Positions 1 to 8,226 of a stretch of 64,000 bases of DNA are shown here, one piece after another; positions within the stretch are counted from its first letter, which is position 1, and each line of letters begins with the position of its first letter. A program made the translations under genes and the position numbers. Source of the stretch: Dyadobacter sp. 3J3 (GTDB lineage: Bacteria > Bacteroidota > Bacteroidia > Cytophagales > Spirosomataceae); contig NZ_VTOL01000005.1 in assembly GCF_009801115.1 (NCBI RefSeq), positions 294,300-358,299 on the forward strand, in the 5' to 3' direction. The notes below the pieces were generated by a model. The model did not search any database and was not told where the DNA came from. It was given only the letters and a program-made list of their open reading frames with translations.

Positions 1-221
1 TCTTTGTAAATTACTTCTGGTTCCTGAAGGTGTCTTTTATCAATTAAATTCGTTTTTCTGGTATCCCTATGTGCTTCAAACTGATCATTTACTCTTTTAA
101 GAAATAACATGGCAATGATATATTCCTTGTATTCCGAGGCGTCCATATTGCCACGCAAACTTTCGCAAGCTTCTTCAAGAAATGTTTCTAAACGGGAAAG
201 GGAAAGCTTTTGTGTTGCCAT
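1..221 (-). CDS. hsdM: Type I restriction-modification methylase subunit HsdM, N-terminal fragment
   Basis: Only the first 73 codons are in the window; the gene continues past the left edge. The start is the ATG whose complement lies at 219-221. The readable peptide begins [18 protein letters not shown] and carries [14 protein letters not shown] followed by [13 protein letters not shown], which is the hallmark helical HsdM N-terminal domain of type I adenine methylases. In the family this subunit forms M2S with HsdS and methylates adenine in the target site; with HsdR it also restricts DNA. The S and R subunits and the SAM-binding NPPF motif would lie off the edge, so completeness of the system cannot be judged. 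A TAnnTTTG promoter element lies just upstream. Confidence 0.88.
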   Translation of the reverse strand, partial: MATQKLSLSRLETFLEEACESLRGNMDASEYKEYIIAMLFLKRVNDQFEAHRDTRKTNLIDKRHLQEPEVIYK

Positions 222-254
222 TAAAGTAAATTGAAATCAAAAATCGATAATAAG

Positions 255-282
255 CAAAGGTACGATTTAAGTAGATTGCAAA
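255..282 (-). promoter_or_regulatory. Putative Bacteroidota-type promoter of hsdM
   Basis: On the minus strand a TACCTTTG box (complement at 255-262) matches the TAnnTTTG -7 consensus, with TTTG (complement at 279-282) 16 bases upstream. The spacer is slightly short for this promoter class. It sits 34 bases before the hsdM start. Confidence 0.5.
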
Positions 283-300
283 AGATTGATCCTGCAAAAC

Positions 301-339
301 AAAAAATCCTCCTCACCAGAAAAGTGAAGAGGATTTTTT
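301..339 (-). terminator. Rho-independent terminator after the oxidoreductase gene
   Basis: AATCCTCCTCAC and GTGAAGAGGATT form a near-perfect 12-bp stem around a short A-rich loop, flanked by A and T runs on either side, so it can act in both directions. It lies between the end of the Gfo/Idh/MocA gene and the hsdM promoter and so separates the two minus-strand transcripts. Confidence 0.8.
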
Positions 340-353
340 GCGATAAGAAATTT

Positions 354-1790
354 TCAGCCTTTCACCTTGGTCGTTCCATAAGGTCCGCGTTGCGGTCTTG
401 ACAAAGTTGCGCTTGCCTCTTTATCACCTATAAAATCTTCTTTTTTGGGATCCCATTTAAGTTTTCTGCCAAGTTTCATAGCCGTATGAGCAAGGAGACA
501 AGCGGTGCAGGAGCGCTGTGCGATTTCTGCATGACTTATCGTTTGTTTGCCGCTTTGGATACTTTCAATCCAGTTTTGATGTTGTTCCGGACTTTCATAC
601 AAATGAATTTCATTTTGTCCGATAACAGATCCCAGGATTTTCGGGTCACTGGCGTAAAATGCCTTATTTTCTTTGGCCGATTGTGCGGCACCTGGGTCAG
701 AGGCTGTTACTCCCACATTGCCACGTGAAACAAAAATCCAGCCTTCTGTTCCTTCGAATTTTACGCCGTTTGGATTTGTTCCGCCAATTTCCATTTCGAC
801 TCCGTTAGCATATTTGGAATTAACTAAAAAGTCGCCATGAACGTCCCATAAGCCAGAGCCCGGAGCCGGAAATGTTGCCTTTCCTTCAATTTCAATAGGT
901 CCTGTAAGTTCAGTATCCATTCCCCAGTGAGCTATATCAATATGGTGAGAACCCCATCCGGTAATCATTCCCGCGCCAAATTGTTCCAGGCGCAACCATC
1001 CCGGACGCTCGTTGAGCATATCTGTTTGGGAGTGAACACGATCAAGTGTGTAATAAATATCCGGAGTTGAGCCCAGCCACATATCATAATTCAAGTTAGA
1101 AGGAACCGGCATTTTTGCGGGATTTCCACCAGCAGGATCTCCCGGAAGTCCAACATACACTTTTTTCAACTTCCCGATTCTTCCGTTTCTTACCAGTTCA
1201 CAAGTTCTTTTAAATTGCGGCCACGGGCTTATCGATCTTTGCTGACTTCCCAATTGGAAAATAACTTTTTTCTTGATCACCATGTCAGCCATTTGTCTTC
1301 CTTCACGGATCGTCAGGGAGGTTGGCTTTTGCATGTAAATATGTTTTCCGGCCACAGCCGCTTCCATAGCTGGTTGTGCATGCCAGTGATCTGGTAGGCT
1401 GATAATGACGGCATCAATATCTTTTCTTGCCAGGATTTCATGATAATCGTCGTATGTTTTTACGTCCAGATAATTTGCTTTTCCTGTACGTTCTGCATAT
1501 TTTTTTTCAATCCAGATTTTTCCTTGTGCCAAACGGTTTTTGTCCAGATCCGCTACCGCTATCACGTGCGCAGCTTCATTTTTTATGATTTCGGGTAAAT
1601 CGTGGGAGGAGCCTATACGGCCGAATCCGATTTGTCCGATATTGATTTTATTACTTGGTGCATTTTTGCCAAAAACACTAGCTGGAACAATAGTCGGGAA
1701 CATGGACGCCGCTATAATACCTGCGGTACCTGTTCCGGCAGTTTTCAGGAATGATCTTCGGCTTTGATTTTTTTCTTCTGAGTTATGCAT
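354..1790 (-). CDS. Gfo/Idh/MocA family oxidoreductase with Tat signal
   Basis: 478 residues. The N-terminus has a twin-arginine signal (SRRSFLK at about residues 10-16, followed by a Gly/Ala-rich stretch), so folded export through Tat with a bound cofactor is likely. The Rossmann part follows with GQIGFGRIGSSH, and an MQKPTSLT segment corresponds to the EKP motif of the family, whose Lys normally takes part in catalysis. The C-terminal half has the alpha/beta dehydrogenase domain with GWGSHHIDIAHWGMD. Members oxidise or reduce sugars and sugar derivatives with NAD(P); the substrate cannot be read from sequence. It is the last gene of the uxuA-led minus-strand run, separated from the ThuA gene by a repeat-filled 154-base gap. 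Membership of the same transcript is an inference. Confidence 0.85.
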   Translation of the reverse strand: MHNSEEKNQSRRSFLKTAGTGTAGIIAASMFPTIVPASVFGKNAPSNKINIGQIGFGRIGSSHDLPEIIKNEAAHVIAVADLDKNRLAQGKIWIEKKYAERTGKANYLDVKTYDDYHEILARKDIDAVIISLPDHWHAQPAMEAAVAGKHIYMQKPTSLTIREGRQMADMVIKKKVIFQLGSQQRSISPWPQFKRTCELVRNGRIGKLKKVYVGLPGDPAGGNPAKMPVPSNLNYDMWLGSTPDIYYTLDRVHSQTDMLNERPGWLRLEQFGAGMITGWGSHHIDIAHWGMDTELTGPIEIEGKATFPAPGSGLWDVHGDFLVNSKYANGVEMEIGGTNPNGVKFEGTEGWIFVSRGNVGVTASDPGAAQSAKENKAFYASDPKILGSVIGQNEIHLYESPEQHQNWIESIQSGKQTISHAEIAQRSCTACLLAHTAMKLGRKLKWDPKKEDFIGDKEASATLSRPQRGPYGTTKVKG

Positions 1791-1824
1791 TGGATTCAGG
1801 ATTTTAACTATGAATGAGATGGTC

Positions 1825-1946
1825 GCTCCATAGGGCCGATGCCCTATGTTAAGATATGTCGGCCTTTCAGGCCTTTGCTGTTTTGCTTTGTATTATGGCT
1901 CCGTAGGGCGTTGCCCTATGCTGAGATATGTCGGCCTTTCAGGCCT
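1825..1946. repeat. Pair of REP-like palindromic repeat units
   Basis: Two about 50-base units (1825-1874 and 1898-1946) are near-identical. Each has a first hairpin, CATAGGGC-CGAT-GCCCTATG in unit 1, and a second hairpin, GGCCT-TTC-AGGCC, joined by AGATATGTC. The second unit ends inside the stop codon of the ThuA gene. Paired hairpin repeats of this kind in intergenic DNA resemble REP/BIME elements mobilised by RAYT transposases; no RAYT gene is in the window. Confidence 0.8.
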
Positions 1947-2784
1947 ATTTCGTTTGGATTTCGTCTGATGGGGTTTTTGCGTAGGCTTTACTGTAATTTC
2001 TTGGCTTTTGAGGTCCGATTGCCCATTCAATTCCTCCGAGAATATGTTTACGTAAATCTTCTTTTAAATAATCCTCTTTTTCGTGTCCGATGGAAGTGTA
2101 GAAAGCGCGGCCTCCATCGTATTCGTGCCACCAAACAGATGGAAATATATTTCCGAAAGTATCAAGCGCTTTTCCCGCAGGTTTTTGAATGGTAGTATGA
2201 TCGTTTACTGCCAGGACATTTAGATTCACGCTCATTTCTTTGAGGAAGTAAAATTCATCTTTATCACGGTTCCACTTTTTGGGTAAATGTGATAGGGAAG
2301 GATTTTTCGGATCAAGCACATTGACGGTAAAACTTTGTCCTGGTTCGTGCCAGAAGAAAGTTCCTCCCAACAAATTTTTAAACCATTTCCAGCTACGTTC
2401 GGTACCGCAAGCGGAATGCAAACCGACGAAATTTCCACCTGCCTGGATGTACCGCATCAATGCAACACGTTGTGCATCTGTATCAAAAACGTCATTGTTG
2501 GTGTTAGAAAATACCAATGCGTCGTATTGTTTAAGGTTTTCATCGGTGAATTTTGAAGGATCATCGCTTGCATCAACCGTAAAACCATACTGTTTTCCAA
2601 GGGCCTGAATCGCTTCAATGGAATTGGCAATATTGTCATGAATATAACCTTTGCCATTTTTGGTATAAACCAGGATCTTAACTTTGTTCCACTTGATTTT
2701 TTGTGCCTGTGCAGGTATGCTGAAAAATGCCAGTGACAGCACCACGATCAGGCATGTTAATTTTTCAAAAACTGTTCTTTTCAT
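1945..2784 (-). CDS. ThuA-like domain secreted protein
   Basis: 279 residues with a Sec signal peptide (hydrophobic core around residues 9-22, cut near AQAQ). The mature part is a ThuA domain, a glutamine-amidotransferase-like fold first named for trehalose utilisation: KVLVYTKNGKGYIHD type start (here KILVYTKNGKGYIHDN), YDALVFSNTNNDVF, GGNFVGLHSACGTE, WWHEYDGGRAFYTSIGH. In Bacteroidota and Planctomycetes these proteins often sit next to Gfo/Idh/MocA oxidoreductases, as here; a catalytic role is not established. The stop codon overlaps a REP-like unit by two bases. It probably belongs to the transcript that starts at uxuA. Confidence 0.85.
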   Translation of the reverse strand: MKRTVFEKLTCLIVVLSLAFFSIPAQAQKIKWNKVKILVYTKNGKGYIHDNIANSIEAIQALGKQYGFTVDASDDPSKFTDENLKQYDALVFSNTNNDVFDTDAQRVALMRYIQAGGNFVGLHSACGTERSWKWFKNLLGGTFFWHEPGQSFTVNVLDPKNPSLSHLPKKWNRDKDEFYFLKEMSVNLNVLAVNDHTTIQKPAGKALDTFGNIFPSVWWHEYDGGRAFYTSIGHEKEDYLKEDLRKHILGGIEWAIGPQKPRNYSKAYAKTPSDEIQTK

Positions 2785-2826
2785 TATAGAATCGTTGACT
2801 TTTGAATTATGGTTAGGACTATTTTA

Positions 2827-3618
2827 TCAAAACCCGATCGAGTTTCCGCCATCCACCGGAAGCGAAACGCCGGTAATAAATTTCGCTGCATTTGATGCCA
2901 GAAATACTGCTGCCCAACCTACATCATCTGGTTTTCCCCATGTTCCCATAGGCGTACGGTCCATGGCTTTATCTCTTCGTGAAGGATCACCGTTCATGGC
3001 GGTCAGCATCATGGGCGTTTCGATAAAGCCAGGAGCAACCGCATTTATTCTGACATTATAAGGTGAAAATTCTGTCGTTAAGGCTTTTACCATTCCTCCA
3101 ACAGCAGATTTGGAAGCGGTATAAGCTACAACTCGGTCAATTCCGTAAATGGCTGCCATGGATGTGATCATGATAATTGATCCGGATTTTCGTTCGATCA
3201 TTCGCTTTCCACATTCTCGTGTCATGGAGAAAACAGCGTGCAAGTTCGTTTGAATTACTTTGTCAAAATCTGCATCTGTCACTTCCACCGCGAACTTTTT
3301 CATATTGATCCCGGCATTATTAACCAAGATATCAATCGGTCCGCATTTGTTTTCAATCGCTTCTACAAGTGCCGGAATGGTTTCCAGTTGTGTAATGTCA
3401 TTGACGAAATAAGTAGCTCCTGACCCTAACTTTTCCACTGTTTCCTGCAAGACACTTTCCCGACGGCCAGTCAGGACAACTCTTGCTCCGGCTTGAACCA
3501 TACACTGTGCAATGTAAAATCCGATCCCGCTGCCGCCTCCGGTAATCAGGGCTAATTTACCTTCTAGTGAAAAAACTGTGGGCTGTGAGATTTCTTCTTT
3601 AAGAATTGATTCAGGCAT
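2827..3618 (-). CDS. Short-chain dehydrogenase, probable D-mannonate oxidoreductase
   Basis: 263 residues, a classical SDR. It has the cofactor loop TGGGSGIG (residues 26-33), NNAG (100-103), and catalytic Ser153, Tyr166 and Lys170 in YTASK. The C-terminal AVAPGFIETPM and ITGVSLPVDGG are typical. It is 93 bases downstream of uxuA on the same strand. In Bacillus the oxidoreductase that makes D-mannonate from D-fructuronate is an SDR protein, so the same step is the best inference here; the sequence alone only shows an NAD(P)-dependent alcohol dehydrogenase. No signal peptide, so cytoplasmic. Confidence 0.85.
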   Translation of the reverse strand: MPESILKEEISQPTVFSLEGKLALITGGGSGIGFYIAQCMVQAGARVVLTGRRESVLQETVEKLGSGATYFVNDITQLETIPALVEAIENKCGPIDILVNNAGINMKKFAVEVTDADFDKVIQTNLHAVFSMTRECGKRMIERKSGSIIMITSMAAIYGIDRVVAYTASKSAVGGMVKALTTEFSPYNVRINAVAPGFIETPMMLTAMNGDPSRRDKAMDRTPMGTWGKPDDVGWAAVFLASNAAKFITGVSLPVDGGNSIGF

Positions 3619-3711
3619 TTTATTGAAAAATATAGAATGACAAAAATTTGTAAAATTATAAATTGGTACAACCAGTTAACAATTTCGACGTAACGGGTAT
3701 AGTTATAATCT

Positions 3712-4920
3712 TTATATAAGGGATCTATTCAACGATCTTGAAATCCCCATTTCCAATCCTCTCAATTCTGCCAAAGCTTTCAAACGGCCTATGGCTGAGT
3801 AACCTGGATATGTCTTTTTATGTAAATCATCCAGCATTTGAAAACCGTGATCCGGGCGCATTGGTAATGCGAAATCAGGATAACCAGCTTCTTTACGTCT
3901 TTTTTCTTCTTTCAATAATGCTTTTACAACTTCATACATATCCACATCGCCGTTCAAATGTGGTGCTTCGTGAAAATTTCGGGTTCCTTCTTCACGTTTG
4001 GTGGTACGCAGATGCACAAAATGGATTCGGTCGCCAAAACGTTCGATCAATCCGGGAAGATCATTATCTTCTCTCACGCCCAAAGAGCCGGTACAAAAGG
4101 TAATGCCATTGGCCCGCACATCGCAAGCGTGCATTAATTGTTCAAAATCGTATTCTGTGCTTACAACACGTGGAAGGCCTAAAAGTGACCTTGGTGGATC
4201 GTCCGGGTGAATGCAAAGATTTATGCCCAGTTCCTGCGCCAAAGGTGCTACCTGGGAAATAAAATAATAAAGATTTTTTCTTAACTGGCTGTCATCAATA
4301 TCCGCATATTGATCCAGTAAACTTTGAAAAACGTTAAGATTAAATGCTTCTTCCGAACCGGGTAATCCTAGCAAAACAGTGTTTGTCAATACCGAAATCT
4401 GATAGGACGACATACTCTGAAATTTGCTTTCGGCGGCAATTCTGGTTTCCGGCTCGTAATCCTGTTCTGCGCCGGGTCTTTTTAAAATAAATAAATCGAA
4501 AATGGCAAAATCCACCCAAACAAATCTAAGTGTTTTTGAACCTTCCGGCATTTCATAATCCAGGGCAGTACGCGACCAGTCAAGCACCGGCATAAAATTA
4601 TAGCATACCGTTTTGATACCGAAGGCAGAAAGGTTTTTTAATGATTGTTTATAATTTTCAATATATAAATCTCGGGATGGAAGGCCTTTTTTGATATCCT
4701 CGTGTACCGGAAGACTTTCTACAACGGACCATTCCAGCGAAGAATATTGATTATTTTTTTCTTCAATTAATTTTTTGCGATTTTCAATTTCGGACAAAGT
4801 CCAAATATCACCAACCGGAATCTGGTGAAGCGCACTGACTACGCCGCTACATCCGGCCTGACGAATATCCATTAAGGAAACGGGATCATTTGGCCCAAAC
4901 CAGCGCATGGTATGTATCAT
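3712..4920 (-). CDS. uxuA: Mannonate dehydratase
   Basis: 402 residues. The opening TMRWFGPNDPVSLMDIRQAG and VVSALHQIPVGDIW are diagnostic of UxuA. Later segments LCIHPDDPPRSLLGLPRVV, TFCTGSLG, HFVHLR and MRPDHG carry the metal ligands and active-site residues of this TIM-barrel enzyme. It dehydrates D-mannonate to 2-keto-3-deoxy-D-gluconate in glucuronate breakdown and needs Mn2+/Fe2+. A start four codons later (Met5) is also possible. It heads a minus-strand run with the SDR gene and faces a divergent LacI regulator, with a palindromic site in the shared intergenic region. Confidence 0.95.
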   Translation of the reverse strand: MIHTMRWFGPNDPVSLMDIRQAGCSGVVSALHQIPVGDIWTLSEIENRKKLIEEKNNQYSSLEWSVVESLPVHEDIKKGLPSRDLYIENYKQSLKNLSAFGIKTVCYNFMPVLDWSRTALDYEMPEGSKTLRFVWVDFAIFDLFILKRPGAEQDYEPETRIAAESKFQSMSSYQISVLTNTVLLGLPGSEEAFNLNVFQSLLDQYADIDDSQLRKNLYYFISQVAPLAQELGINLCIHPDDPPRSLLGLPRVVSTEYDFEQLMHACDVRANGITFCTGSLGVREDNDLPGLIERFGDRIHFVHLRTTKREEGTRNFHEAPHLNGDVDMYEVVKALLKEEKRRKEAGYPDFALPMRPDHGFQMLDDLHKKTYPGYSAIGRLKALAELRGLEMGISRSLNRSLI

Positions 4921-4983
4921 AGAAGAGCGGATTGAAAAGATTCGGAAATTTTAAAGGTATAAATATCTGAATATTAATTTGCA

Positions 4984-4999
4984 TTGCAACCGATTGCAA
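4984..4999. promoter_or_regulatory. Candidate LacI-family operator
   Basis: TTGCAACCGATTGCAA is an imperfect palindrome (12 of the inner 14 bases symmetric) with a central CG, the usual form of LacI/GalR operators. It lies between divergent uxuA and the lacI-type gene and overlaps the putative -33 element of the regulator. Confidence 0.6.
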
Positions 5000-5026
5000 A
5001 ATTTTTTATCACAAAGCATACTTTTG
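4994..5026 (+). promoter_or_regulatory. Putative promoter of the LacI-type regulator gene
   Basis: TACTTTTG (5019-5026) matches TAnnTTTG; a TTG at 4994-4996 lies 22 bases upstream and is inside the palindromic operator. This arrangement would let the regulator repress itself. Confidence 0.5.
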
Positions 5027-5063
5027 TTGTTATCTTTCAATTTTACAATTATTATCCTCCGCT

Positions 5064-6080
5064 ATGGACCGGGAAATTACCATTTACGATATCGCCAAAA
5101 TACTTGAAATTTCACCGGCCACGGTCAGCAGAGCGTTGAATGACCATCCGGCGATTAATATTAAAACAAAGCTTTTGATATGTGAGAAGGCAGCAGAGCT
5201 GGGTTATCGTTCCAATACTTTTGCAAGTAATTTACGCAGACGAAGTACCAACACGTTAGGAGTAATTGTTCCGCGCTTGAATAGCCATTTTATGTCAGCG
5301 GTACTTGCGGGAATGGAGGTGGAAGCAAATGAATCCGGCTACAATCTTTTGATAAGTCAATCGCTGGAATCTGTTAAAAAAGAGATAGCCAACGCCAAAA
5401 CAATGTTTAATAGCCGTGTGGATGGTTTGTTGGTATCTGTTGCTTATGATACTGATACTTTTGAGCATTTTGAAAGTTTTATAAAAAGGGGAGTTCCAAT
5501 TCTGTTTTTTGACCGGATTATTGATCATCCAAAATGTAGTGGTGTGGTTATTAACAATGAACTTGCCGGATTTGAAGCGACGTCTCATTTGATAAATCAA
5601 GGCTGCAAACGAATCATGCACGTTACCGGGAATCTGAAAAGGAATGTTTACTCAGGACGATTACAAGGTTATCAAAATGCACTTTTTCAGAACGGTTTGA
5701 CTTTGATGGATGATTTTGTGATGATAACGGATTTGAGCCAGGAAGCTGGAAGATCTGTCGCTCAGAGAATTGATGAAATGGAATTAAAACCGGATGGAAT
5801 CTTTATTTCAAATGATATTTGTGCGGTAAGCTGTATGAAAGCTTTGACAGAAAAGGGATATAGTATTCCAAATGATATTGGCGTAGTGGGATTTAATAAT
5901 GATCCGGTTTCACAGGTTATAGAGCCTAATTTAACAACTGTTCATTATCCTGGCCAACAAATGGGGGAAGTGGCTGTTCGGAGTTTAATTAATCATTTGA
6001 AGGGTATTGAGTATATTGATGTGTCCAGAACAATTGTCCTGGAATCTGAATTAATTATAAGGAAATCATCTGTAAAATAG
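5064..6080 (+). CDS. LacI/GalR-family transcriptional regulator
   Basis: 338 residues. The N-terminal helix-turn-helix and hinge are clear: ITIYDIAKILEISPATVSRALN, then LGYRSNTFASNLRRRSTNTLGVIVP. The rest is a periplasmic-binding-protein-like sensor domain (FFDRIIDHP, VTGNLKRNVYSGRLQGY, PDGIFISNDICAVSCMKAL, VVGFNNDPVSQVIEPNLTTVHYP). Divergent placement from uxuA and the operator between them suggest control of the hexuronate genes by a pathway intermediate. The effector is not visible from sequence. Confidence 0.92.
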   Translation: MDREITIYDIAKILEISPATVSRALNDHPAINIKTKLLICEKAAELGYRSNTFASNLRRRSTNTLGVIVPRLNSHFMSAVLAGMEVEANESGYNLLISQSLESVKKEIANAKTMFNSRVDGLLVSVAYDTDTFEHFESFIKRGVPILFFDRIIDHPKCSGVVINNELAGFEATSHLINQGCKRIMHVTGNLKRNVYSGRLQGYQNALFQNGLTLMDDFVMITDLSQEAGRSVAQRIDEMELKPDGIFISNDICAVSCMKALTEKGYSIPNDIGVVGFNNDPVSQVIEPNLTTVHYPGQQMGEVAVRSLINHLKGIEYIDVSRTIVLESELIIRKSSVK

Positions 6081-6214
6081 TCTTTTTGTTTTGGTTAATT
6101 TCTTCAAGTTTCGTATGAAATTTAGCATAGTTTATTCTTAAAATGAATACTATGTTATTCAATTACAAATAATTATGAAACATTTGATTAAAATATAATC
6201 AAGAGGAATAATCG

Positions 6215-6245
6215 TTTACGATTTCAGATTTAAAATGTATTTTTG
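6215..6245 (+). promoter_or_regulatory. Possible promoter of the Uma2 gene
   Basis: TATTTTTG at 6238-6245 fits TAnnTTTG, with TTTA at 6215-6218 twenty bases upstream as an imperfect -33 element. It lies just before the Uma2 start. Confidence 0.3.
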
Positions 6246-6262
6246 ATAAAAATGAAAATCTT

Positions 6263-6829
6263 ATGGAAGCGGTAGCCGAAAAACTTCACAGCCTGGAAGA
6301 GTACTTTAAGTTTTGCGAAACGCACGAAGGACGTTTCGAATTCGTAAACGGAGAAATCACAGAGATGTCGGGAGAATCGGTTACAGCGAATCAGATCGCT
6401 GGAAATATTCATAGGTATTTGGGAAGTCTGCTGGAAGATGAGCCTTATGTTTTTATTCAAAATTCTGTCAAATTACAAGTTGAAGAAGGAAAGATTTTTC
6501 GAATCCCTGACTTCTTCATTTTCAAAGAAGATGGTAATAAAGAAAAATACGCGACTGAACCACTATTGATTGTCGAGGTAATTTCTAAAAGTACCGAAAA
6601 GACTGATCGCACAGTAAAACTTAACGAATACAGATCGATAGCGTCACTACAGTATTATATTATCGTTGAACAGAACAACTGCCTGGCAGAAGTCTATACC
6701 CGTGAAGGCGAACGCTGGTATGTTGAATTTTATGAAAAAATGGATGAAACAATTAAGCTCATCCATTTCAACATAACATTACCGCTAGACAGGATTTATA
6801 AGAAAATTTCCTTTGAGAAAGAGGTCTGA
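6263..6829 (+). CDS. Uma2-family putative PD-(D/E)XK nuclease-fold protein
   Basis: 188 residues of the Uma2 (DUF820) family. Visible family motifs are GRFEFVNGEI, FRIPDFFIF, and LLIVEVISKST, which supply the acidic residues of a PD-(D/E)XK-like active site, followed by KLNEYRSIASLQYYIIVEQ. The family is most expanded in cyanobacteria and its job is unknown; nuclease activity is inferred from fold. The gene stands alone, ending three bases from the convergent YidR-like gene, with no clear terminator between them. Confidence 0.88.
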   Translation: MEAVAEKLHSLEEYFKFCETHEGRFEFVNGEITEMSGESVTANQIAGNIHRYLGSLLEDEPYVFIQNSVKLQVEEGKIFRIPDFFIFKEDGNKEKYATEPLLIVEVISKSTEKTDRTVKLNEYRSIASLQYYIIVEQNNCLAEVYTREGERWYVEFYEKMDETIKLIHFNITLPLDRIYKKISFEKEV

Positions 6830-6832
6830 TTT

Positions 6833-8218
6833 CTATTTTGACGTATAAGATTTTACAAATATCTGCAAAGTCGTCCCCTTACCATTTTCATCTTTCACAG
6901 GTCTGTTAAAAGCAAATGTTTTTCCATCAAGCGCCCAGACAATATTGGTCGGAGCCGGTTTTGATGCTGTTGTTAGGGTTTGAAAACGATCTTTAAATGG
7001 GGCATTTCCCGTTTGACATAACATTATACTTCCATTGCATACATAACTTAGATGTTTGCCATCCGGATGCCAGCGTACATTCCCTGAAACATCCGATTCA
7101 TGTTCTGTCAATTGTAAAGGTTTTCCGCCAGTTGGGGACAATAGAAATATTTGTACTATACCTTTTTCATCCTTCGCCAAATAAGCAAGAGAATTTCCAT
7201 CTGGCGAAGACCGGACAACACCGGAACAGCCTGGAAATTTAGTATTAGCAGTGAAAGTCAATCTTCTTTGGACGGTACCTTTTGGCGGCATTGGAAATTC
7301 AGTTTTCGTTCCTTCCAATGGGCCATATTCTCCGGGTTTAGTAATATCATCAGGAATGTCAACCAAAAATACTTCTGGTATAGGCTTGCTATTTTTATCA
7401 ACGACTGTACCCAGAAATGCTCTTGCGATCTGCATTTTTCCATCGGTGCGACGATAACCATGTGTTCCAACCCAGCTATCACTCACGGCATGGCTGATTT
7501 CATCACTGCCCGGTTCGGGCTCAGGTACTACACGAACCACCAGTGCACTGAACCATTCGCCGGAAACATTTTCAGCATTTTTGTCAACGTGAACCGACTT
7601 TATTTTTTTTGAAACACCAATCGTTCTGAGATTTTTTTTAACTCCGGTGGCATCTTCCAATGCCTTTAAAATTGCATCATTGTAAGTAAAACCAATCCAA
7701 CGGCCATCTCCGCTCCATTCGTGACGGTGCGTTCCGCCGCGTAAAGCACCCGGCGTATATGGGTAAGTTACATCCCGCGCATCCACATATATAGGAACGT
7801 TAGGTTTTGCATCTTCAATGATTACACCGGTACGACGCCATTGCTGATATGGATTTTCTTTGGTACTATTTTCCAAACCATGAATAAAAACAACCGCTTT
7901 TTCCTTTGGACTATAGCTTACGGCACCAGCGCCTGGTCCCCAGGGTCCATTATTTTCAACCTTGAAAAGTACTTTTATTTCTCCCGTTTTCAAGTTGACT
8001 TTTTCAATTCGCGGAGATTCAGGAATTCCACCATCGTCCGTGCGGGTATCGTACACAAGCCATTCGTCGTCTGGAGAAAAATTATCATTATTATCCAGAT
8101 CATGATTATAGGAGAGGTCATGCGTAATCTGTTTTTCTTCGGTTTCCTTTTCCAGTTGAGGAGATGACATGGATAATACTATTAACGTGAGAAATGCGGA
8201 TAAAAATAAAGAGCTCAT
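6833..8218 (-). CDS. YidR-like (DUF3748) TolB-type propeller protein
   Basis: 461 residues with a hydrophobic N-terminus (about residues 3-18) that may be a signal peptide. The body resembles E. coli YidR: QITHDLSYNHDLDNNDNFSPDDEWLVYDTR at the start of a series of PD40/TolB-type blades, VVFIHGLENS, PYTPGALRGGTHRHEWSGDGRWIGFTYND, PEPGSDEISHAVSDSWVGTHG, PMPPKGTVQRRLTFT. YidR has no proven function; a sugar or glycoside-lyase-related role has been suggested by domain similarity to oligogalacturonide lyase propellers, but this is weak. It is eight bases downstream of the 743-residue lipoprotein gene, last in the five-gene minus-strand run. Confidence 0.82.
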   Translation of the reverse strand: MSSLFLSAFLTLIVLSMSSPQLEKETEEKQITHDLSYNHDLDNNDNFSPDDEWLVYDTRTDDGGIPESPRIEKVNLKTGEIKVLFKVENNGPWGPGAGAVSYSPKEKAVVFIHGLENSTKENPYQQWRRTGVIIEDAKPNVPIYVDARDVTYPYTPGALRGGTHRHEWSGDGRWIGFTYNDAILKALEDATGVKKNLRTIGVSKKIKSVHVDKNAENVSGEWFSALVVRVVPEPEPGSDEISHAVSDSWVGTHGYRRTDGKMQIARAFLGTVVDKNSKPIPEVFLVDIPDDITKPGEYGPLEGTKTEFPMPPKGTVQRRLTFTANTKFPGCSGVVRSSPDGNSLAYLAKDEKGIVQIFLLSPTGGKPLQLTEHESDVSGNVRWHPDGKHLSYVCNGSIMLCQTGNAPFKDRFQTLTTASKPAPTNIVWALDGKTFAFNRPVKDENGKGTTLQIFVKSYTSK

Positions 8219-8226
8219 ATATTCGA

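Noticed and set aside
1825..1946. Possible two-repeat CRISPR
   Set aside because: Only two units, each with two internal hairpins, a short spacer and no cas gene; REP-like elements fit better.
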